NCBI GenBank assembly: GCA_937952235.1
Contig: CALFZM010000223.1
Location: 1 to 10,586 of the forward strand
Direction of reading: 5' to 3'
From: an uncultured Opitutia bacterium
GTDB taxonomy: Bacteria > Verrucomicrobiota > Verrucomicrobiia > Opitutales > Opitutaceae
Length of the DNA stretch: 10,586 nt
Of the stretch, positions 5,435 through 10,586 are shown piece after piece. Position numbers and translations under genes: made by a program. The notes beneath the pieces were generated by a model. The model searched no databases, was not told the DNA's origin, and was given only the letters and a program-made list of their open reading frames with translations. Every line of letters begins with the position of its first letter. Position 1 is the first letter of the stretch.

Positions 5435-5968
5435 ATGCTCGACGCTTCTCGTCACAATCAGTTTCTGAGGCTTTTTTCCGCCAACGAAGCGGCCATCCAT
5501 GGCTTCGTCCGGTCACTGCTGCCGACGCGCGACGATGCACGCGAGGTCATGCAGGAAGTCGCCGTCGTGCTCTGGCGGAAATTTGCCAGCTACGCCGACG
5601 ACGAGGATTTCCGCAAATGGGCCTTCGGGGTCGCCCGATACGAGGTGCTCGCCTATGCGCGAGACAAGGCCCGCGACCGCCACGTGTTTGACAACGATCT
5701 GTTGCAGACCCTCGCCACCGAGGAAGCCGCGTCGACGGAGATGCGGGAGGCGCAGCGTGAGGCTCTGGAGCGCTGTCTGGCCAAGCTTCGTGCTCCGCAG
5801 CGCGCGCTCGTGCTCAATGCCTACGAACCCGGCGTGCGCATCGACCGGCTCGCCGTCGCGCGGGGCCAGACCGCCATGGCGCTCTACAAGGTGCTCCACC
5901 GGCTGCGTCTTGCCCTCGTCGATTGCACGCACCGCGACCTGGCGGATCAGGGGATTCACGTAAAGTGA
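5435..5968 (+). CDS. ECF-type RNA polymerase sigma factor, Rhodopirellula/Verrucomicrobium family
   Basis: This 177-residue protein directs RNA polymerase to a dedicated set of promoters. Region 2 spans about residues 10–75: FLRLFSANEAAIHGFVRSLLP, then DDAREVMQEVAVVLWRKF and FRKWAFGVARYEVLAYARDK, the core-binding and −10-recognition segment. Region 4 spans about 105–165: LERCLAKLRAPQRALVLNAY, then the helix-turn-helix RIDRLAVARGQTAMALYKVLHRLRLAL. No sigma region 3 or 1.1 is present, as expected for the ECF group. I chose the ATG at 5435 because family members begin a few residues before this point; a GTG at 5417 would add six residues. Neither has a Shine-Dalgarno. The gene ends seven bases before the FecR-domain gene, the usual sigma/regulator pairing in Planctomycetes and Verrucomicrobia, so the partner probably controls its activity. 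Confidence 0.9.
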   Translation: MLDASRHNQFLRLFSANEAAIHGFVRSLLPTRDDAREVMQEVAVVLWRKFASYADDEDFRKWAFGVARYEVLAYARDKARDRHVFDNDLLQTLATEEAASTEMREAQREALERCLAKLRAPQRALVLNAYEPGVRIDRLAVARGQTAMALYKVLHRLRLALVDCTHRDLADQGIHVK

Positions 5969-5975
5969 AGACACC

Positions 5976-7337
5976 GTGAACAACGCCGACGACCAGCGCC
6001 TGCAGTGGATTCAACGCTACGCCGACGGCATCGCGACGGCGGAGGAAGTCGCGCAGTTGCAGACGGCCCTCAAGGCGGACCCGGCGTTCCGGAAGGAATT
6101 TCTCGATTACGTCCACCTCGACGGCGCGCTGGGTGACATCGCGGCCGGGCTGGAGGGCGCGGCCGAAGCAAGAAGGTCCGAGTCCCGCGTGATCCCCGTG
6201 CCACGCCACCGGTTTCGCTTCCCACTCTGGCTGGGTGCGGTCGCCGCCGCGATCGTCGTCCTCGCGGTCTGGTTCCCTGGCTCGTCGACGAAATCCGGCC
6301 GGGCGGTCGACGTGAAAGTGGTACAGAGTGAAGGCGTGCGCTGGTTCGCGCCGGGGCCGCGCAGCGCGGAGGTGGGCGATCGACTCACCCTGGATACGAT
6401 CCATCTCGCGGGCGGTTCGCTGGACCTGCGACTCGTGGCGTCGGGCGTACGGCTGAAGTTGATCGGCCCGTTCGAGGCCCGCTTCGAATCGGCGATGCGG
6501 CTGCGGGTCCTGCACGGGAGACTGAGCGCCGATGTGGGCGAAGGCGGGATCGGTTTCACCGTGGCGACGGATGCGGGCGAAGTGGTGGATCTCGGCACGA
6601 GTTTCGGCGTCGAGGCCGAGCGCGGCGGCGAATCGCGGGTGGCGGTGTTTTCCGGCCAGGTGAAGGTACGCCCCGGCTTCGAGGCGCAGGGCAACGAATT
6701 CACGACCTTGAGCGAAGGCGAGGCCGTGCGTTTTTCGCGGCTGGCGAGACTGCGCCGCTGGGAGCAGGTGGCGATGGCCTCGGAAGCCGCCGGTCGGCTC
6801 TCGCCGGACAGCTCGGAGGTCGTCGCAGCCGTGCGGGACAATCTCGACGACGAGAAACTGCATCCCTTCTACGGCGTCGTGGCGGGAGGGATGCGGCGCG
6901 GCGCGCTGGCCTTCACGGACAAGCCCAATCCGCGCTGGGCGCCGGCGCCGGAGGACGTGCTGCCCGCCTGGCTCGAGGACGCGGACGTCATCCGTACGTA
7001 TCATAATTTCAGATATGTCAGCGACTATGAGCTCACCCTCACCCTGCGTCAGGCCGCGACGGTGTTCATCCTGGTCGACGCACGGCAGCCGGTGCCGTCG
7101 TGGCTGACGGAGCGTTTCACCGCGACCGGCACGCGCGTCACGGTCGGACCGTGGCAGCCGGCGATGCTGGCGGACGAAGGCGTCACCCAGCGCACGGACG
7201 GGCTGCCCTACCTGGAGTTCGCCGTCTGGCGGGCCGAAGCCGGACCGGGCGAGTTCCGACTCGGCGCCCCGCGGGATCCAAAGCTGAACACGGCCGCGCT
7301 GATGTATGGCGTAGCGGTGAAGGCGGTCTCCCCGTGA
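5976..7337 (+). CDS. FecR-domain membrane protein, probable anti-sigma / sigma regulator
   Basis: This 453-residue protein starts at GTG. Its cytoplasmic N-terminus (about 1–75) has RYADGIATAEEVAQLQTALKADPAFRKEF, typical of the anti-sigma part of these regulators. A single transmembrane helix follows at about 82–100 (FPLWLGAVAAAIVVLAVWF). The periplasmic FecR domain lies at about 130–235, with the conserved FTVATDAGEVVDLGTSFGVE and VAVFSGQVKV segments. The C-terminal part (about 300–453), with PNPRW, LPAWLEDADVIRTY and VFILVDARQPVPSWL, is a further extracytoplasmic beta-rich domain that I recall from Verrucomicrobial FecR-like proteins; its ligand is unknown. The likely role is to hold the upstream sigma factor and release it on an external signal. 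It is almost certainly co-transcribed with that gene (seven-base gap). A 203-base gap separates it from the secreted protein downstream, which may belong to its regulon. Confidence 0.87.
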   Translation: MNNADDQRLQWIQRYADGIATAEEVAQLQTALKADPAFRKEFLDYVHLDGALGDIAAGLEGAAEARRSESRVIPVPRHRFRFPLWLGAVAAAIVVLAVWFPGSSTKSGRAVDVKVVQSEGVRWFAPGPRSAEVGDRLTLDTIHLAGGSLDLRLVASGVRLKLIGPFEARFESAMRLRVLHGRLSADVGEGGIGFTVATDAGEVVDLGTSFGVEAERGGESRVAVFSGQVKVRPGFEAQGNEFTTLSEGEAVRFSRLARLRRWEQVAMASEAAGRLSPDSSEVVAAVRDNLDDEKLHPFYGVVAGGMRRGALAFTDKPNPRWAPAPEDVLPAWLEDADVIRTYHNFRYVSDYELTLTLRQAATVFILVDARQPVPSWLTERFTATGTRVTVGPWQPAMLADEGVTQRTDGLPYLEFAVWRAEAGPGEFRLGAPRDPKLNTAALMYGVAVKAVSP

Positions 7338-7540
7338 CGCGATCACCTCACGCCCCGGCTCGTTTCCTCCACCACCCCAGCAACACCCCGGTTCACTGCA
7401 TCTGGTCGCCTCCCTTCGATCCGCGGGCAGCCGCCTTCGTTCGCGTGACCGTTGCTGCTTTGCCTGGCCACCCCAGGGGAAACCTTGGGCGTTCACGCAT
7501 CAGCTTCAGCCTTCAGGCCGATCTTTGCGCCATTTCCAGA

Positions 7541-10500
7541 ATGACATCCACGCCTGTCTTCACGCTGAGGCACATCCTCTACACGCTCCTCTCCTTCGCC
7601 TCGCTCGCGCTCCGCGCGGGCGCCGCGCCGCTCGTTTACGAGGGCGCCGACGGCCCCGGCCAGGGCCGGCACATCGTCTTGCTCGCGGGCGATCACGAAT
7701 ATCGCTCGGAAGAGACGCTGCCGGCGCTGGCGCGACTGCTGGCGAAGAACCTCGGGTTCAAATGCACGGTGCTGTTCAACCGCGACCCACGCACCGGCGA
7801 GATCGTCGCGGGGAATTCCAACATGCCCGGAATGGAGGCGCTCGAAACCGCTGACCTCGCGGTCGTGTTCCTGCGTTTCCAGGATTTCCCGGCGGAGCAG
7901 ATGAAGCATCTCGACGCGTATCTGCAGCGCGGCGGACCCGTCGTCGGGCTGCGCACGGCGACCCACGCGTTCAAGATCGGGAAGGATGCTGCGTTCGCGC
8001 GGTACTCGTACGACAGCAAGGTCGCGGGATACGAGCTGGGCTTCGGGCATCAGGTGCTCGGGCAGACGTGGGTGGGGCACTATGGCAAGAACCACCAGCA
8101 GAGCACGCGCATCACGGCGGCGAACGGAAAGGACACGCATCCCATTCTGCGCGGCGTGAAGGAGGTGTGGGTGCAGGCGGGCGGCTATGTCGGCAAACCG
8201 ACCGACGGCGAGATTCTCACCCTCGCGCAGCCGCTCAAGGGCATGACGCCCGACTCGCCGGCCGATGACCAGAAACCGCCGCAGCCATCCGAATGGACCC
8301 GCACGTACAAGTCGGAGTCAGGCCGGCCCGGTCGGGTCTTTACCTCGCTCTACGGCGCCTCGGTCGACCTCACGAACGATGGCTACCGGCGGCTGCTGGT
8401 AAACGGGTGCCTCTGGGCGCTCGGCCTCGAGAACGCCATCACGCCCGACTTGAACGTCGCGCTCGTGGGCCCGTTCAAGCCCAATCCATTCGCCGGCGGT
8501 GCATACGCCCGCGGCATCAAACCGGAATCCTATGCCGGCTTCGAAAGCCCGATTCCGGCGAATGACAACACGCGTCGGGCGAACGCGCCGAAGACGTCGG
8601 CCACCGCGCGTCCGGTGCCCGCAAACGCGTCCGCGTCGAACTCAGCGGAAGCGGCTCACGCCGCGCACGCGCTGCATGGCACCATGGCGTCGGGCAAAGA
8701 GTCGGCTCTCGCCGACGTGCCGGCGTTCTATCGCGATCCCACGCCGTTCGCGTTTCAGCAGGGCAACGTCGTCGCGATTCTCGGCAACGGCCTCCCCGAT
8801 CGTTTCCAGCACGATGGCTGGATGGAGACCCTGCTGCAAAGCGCGCTGCCGGACCAGCAGGTGCGCTTCCGCAACATGAGCGCGAGCGGCGACCGGCCGG
8901 ATTTGTTCCCGCGCAGCAAGGGCGCGAAGGGGATGACGGAGTACTTGCAGCACGTGAAGGCGGACGTGGTCTTCGCGTTCTTCGGCTACAACGAATCCTA
9001 CGATGGAGCGGACAAGGCGGACGAGCACCGGAAGAAGCTGGTCGAGTTCGTGCAGCGCACCCGCGGCTCGAAGGCAAACGGCCGGAGCTTCCCTCGCATC
9101 GTCCTGTTCAGTCCCATCGCGCAGGAGGACACGCGCAATCCCAATCTCCCCGATCCCAAGACGCGCAACGCCGCGCTCCACGCCTACACGATGGCGACGG
9201 AGGCCGCAGCCAGGGAAGCCGGCGTGGCGTTCGTCGACCTTTTCCATCCGTCACTCGCGCTTTACCAGGCCAGCATGGTCCCGCTGACCCTCAACGGCGT
9301 TCATCTCACCGCCGAGGGCAACCGCCAGCTCGCGGAAGTCATCGCCACGGCCTTGCTGGGCCGCCCGGTAAAATCCTCGACTTCGATGAGTCCGCTCCGC
9401 GCGGCCGTCATGGACAAGGAAATGCACTGGCACAATCGCTACCGCGCCTCCAACGGAAACGACATCTGGGGCGGCCGTTCACAGGTCAAGTACACCAACG
9501 ACCAGACCAACGCCGAGGTGCTCCAGCAGGAGTTGTCGATGCTCGACGTGATGACCGCCAATCGCGACCCGCGCATCTGGGCGCTCGCGCAGGGCAATGA
9601 ACTGAGCGTCAACGACCACAACGTCCCGGCGCCACTCGTGGTGGAATCCAACATCGGCGGGAAATCGAGGACGTCCAACGCAATGAAAGAGGGCGTGCTC
9701 CACTACCTCAGCGGGGAGGAGGGAATCCAGCAGATGGGCGTCGCGCGGGGCTTCGCGGTGAACCTTTTCGCCGACGAAGCGAAGTTCCCGCAGCTCATCA
9801 ACCCCGTCCAGATGCAGGTCGACGGCAAGGGCCGCCTCTGGGCCGCGGTGTGGCCGACCTACCCGAAATGGGAGCCGCTCAAACCGATGAACGATGCCTT
9901 GCTCATCTTCCACGATGACGACCAGGACGGGCGCGCGGATCGCGTCACCGAGTTCGCGAAAGTGCAGAATCCGCTGGGCTTCGAGTTTTGGAATGGCGGC
10001 GTCCTCGTCACCTGCATGTCGGAGCTGATCTTCCTCCGGGACACCAACGGCGACGACCAGGCCGACGAACGCATCGTGATGCTCCAGGGATTCGATACCG
10101 CCGACACGCATCATGGCGCGAACAATCTCATCTTCGGCCCCGACGGCGGCATCTACTGGCAGAGCGGCATTTTCATGCAGCACAATTTCGAGCACCCGTG
10201 GGGTCCGTCGCTCAACTCCACCGCCTCGGCAATGTATCGCTTCGATCCGCGTCGCTTCACCATTTCGATGCACGCGCCCAATATCCCCAACTCGCACGGC
10301 ACCGCCTTCGATCACTGGGGCTACCAGTATGCCACGGATGCCAGCACCGGACGCGCGTTCCAGGTGCGTCCGGAAGGCGCGGGTTTCAAGATGACCGAAC
10401 TCCTGAAAAAGGAGGTCCGTCCCGTGAGTGCCTGCGAGATTGTTTCGAGCGCGAACTTCCCCGAGTCGATGCAGGGCGATTTTCTCATCTGCAACGTCAT

Positions 10501-10586
10501 CGGATTCCGCGGCCTCAAGCACTACCGTCTGACGCGCAACCCTGACACCGGCGCGGTCTGGGGCGAACCGGCCGGCGACGAGCTGG
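7541..10586 (+). CDS. exported multidomain protein: ThuA-like, SGNH-hydrolase-like and PVC-type membrane-bound dehydrogenase domains (3' end outside window)
   Basis: The frame is open from ATG 7541 to the window end (1,015 codons), with no stop. A signal peptide is clear: basic MTSTPVFTLRH, hydrophobic ILYTLLSFASLAL and a probable cut near AGA/AP (about residue 28). Domain 1 (about 43–300) is ThuA-like: HIVLLAGDHEYRSEETLP, VVFLRFQDFP and VGLRTATHAF. A low-complexity Ala/Ser/Asn linker (about 335–395) follows. Domain 2 (about 408–607) is SGNH-hydrolase-like: ILGNGLPDRFQHDGW, FRNMSASGD, FAFFGYNES and NGVHLTAEG. Domain 3 begins at about 725 with GFAVNLFADEAKFP, NPVQMQVDGKGRLWAAVWPTYP, DDDQDGRADR and DTHHGANNLIFGPDG. 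This is the N-terminal beta-propeller-like module of PVC-type dehydrogenases, which usually continue with HEAT repeats and a CxxCH cytochrome domain outside this window. The protein is likely periplasmic and tied to sugar or glycan oxidation. The start has no Shine-Dalgarno, but the signal peptide fixes it. Confidence 0.9.
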   Translation, partial: MTSTPVFTLRHILYTLLSFASLALRAGAAPLVYEGADGPGQGRHIVLLAGDHEYRSEETLPALARLLAKNLGFKCTVLFNRDPRTGEIVAGNSNMPGMEALETADLAVVFLRFQDFPAEQMKHLDAYLQRGGPVVGLRTATHAFKIGKDAAFARYSYDSKVAGYELGFGHQVLGQTWVGHYGKNHQQSTRITAANGKDTHPILRGVKEVWVQAGGYVGKPTDGEILTLAQPLKGMTPDSPADDQKPPQPSEWTRTYKSESGRPGRVFTSLYGASVDLTNDGYRRLLVNGCLWALGLENAITPDLNVALVGPFKPNPFAGGAYARGIKPESYAGFESPIPANDNTRRANAPKTSATARPVPANASASNSAEAAHAAHALHGTMASGKESALADVPAFYRDPTPFAFQQGNVVAILGNGLPDRFQHDGWMETLLQSALPDQQVRFRNMSASGDRPDLFPRSKGAKGMTEYLQHVKADVVFAFFGYNESYDGADKADEHRKKLVEFVQRTRGSKANGRSFPRIVLFSPIAQEDTRNPNLPDPKTRNAALHAYTMATEAAAREAGVAFVDLFHPSLALYQASMVPLTLNGVHLTAEGNRQLAEVIATALLGRPVKSSTSMSPLRAAVMDKEMHWHNRYRASNGNDIWGGRSQVKYTNDQTNAEVLQQELSMLDVMTANRDPRIWALAQGNELSVNDHNVPAPLVVESNIGGKSRTSNAMKEGVLHYLSGEEGIQQMGVARGFAVNLFADEAKFPQLINPVQMQVDGKGRLWAAVWPTYPKWEPLKPMNDALLIFHDDDQDGRADRVTEFAKVQNPLGFEFWNGGVLVTCMSELIFLRDTNGDDQADERIVMLQGFDTADTHHGANNLIFGPDGGIYWQSGIFMQHNFEHPWGPSLNSTASAMYRFDPRRFTISMHAPNIPNSHGTAFDHWGYQYATDASTGRAFQVRPEGAGFKMTELLKKEVRPVSACEIVSSANFPESMQGDFLICNVIGFRGLKHYRLTRNPDTGAVWGEPAGDEL

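Noticed and set aside
7472..7489. Imperfect hairpin (CCCAGG / CCTTGGG) between the FecR gene and the secreted protein gene
   Set aside because: The stem is short, contains a bulge or mismatch, and has no T-run, so I do not call it a terminator.
5814..7496. Long minus-strand open frame (560 codons) antisense to the FecR-domain gene
   Set aside because: The product is Arg/His/Gly-rich with no recognisable domain. It is the complement of a well-supported gene in GC-rich DNA, where long antisense frames are common.
7493..8140. Minus-strand open frame (215 codons) antisense to the signal peptide and ThuA region
   Set aside because: The opposite frame has a signal peptide and conserved ThuA-like motifs; this one has neither.
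9479..10522. Minus-strand open frame (347 codons) antisense to the dehydrogenase domain
   Set aside because: It is a shadow of the clear PVC-dehydrogenase coding sequence and has no family features.
1..10586. CRISPR array, rRNA, insertion sequence with terminal inverted repeats, or riboswitch
   Set aside because: No regularly spaced repeats, rRNA-like conserved blocks, transposase with flanking repeats, or recognisable riboswitch core was seen on reading either strand.

Overview
The window suggests a GC-rich member of the Verrucomicrobiota, most plausibly close to Opitutaceae. The reasons are a Rhodopirellula/Verrucomicrobium-type ECF sigma factor, a FecR-like partner, a ThuA–SGNH–PVC-dehydrogenase protein, and integrase types I associate with that group. 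No taxonomic marker gene is present, so this is inference.

The left half (about 1–5012) is accessory DNA made of parts from more than one mobile element. It opens with a DUF932 fragment (plasmid/phage-type family) that stops abruptly at 362. A tyrosine recombinase on the minus strand (ending at 712) follows, and next to its 5' side lies an orphan 3' end of a tRNA, best matched to tRNA-Glu (about 2113–2144). A two-gene AbiEi/AbiEii type IV toxin-antitoxin or abortive-infection operon (2473–4181) follows, with an AT-rich palindromic promoter/operator just upstream. Convergent to the toxin lies an N-terminally truncated second tyrosine recombinase (4194–4814). The block ends at the 3' half of a tRNA-Met(CAU) (4968–5012) and a perfect-stem terminator. 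The two tRNA remnants come from different tRNAs, so they are not an attL/attR pair of one element. The picture is of at least two tRNA-targeting integrative elements stacked or decayed around a defence cargo.

The right half (from about 5046) looks like ordinary chromosome. After a gene-poor spacer comes a tight sigma factor / FecR-domain regulator pair (5435–7337). After a 203-base gap comes a large exported protein (7541 to beyond the window) with a signal peptide, a ThuA-like domain, an SGNH-hydrolase-like domain and the start of a PVC-type membrane-bound dehydrogenase domain. The likely logic is a cell-surface signalling pair placed upstream of a secreted catabolic protein, probably for glycan or sugar use.

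The observations most worth a second look are the abiE operator architecture, the 29-base direct repeat bracketing the tRNA-Met remnant, and the two orphan tRNA ends. I did not find a convincing wholly new system; the defence module is a recognised family.
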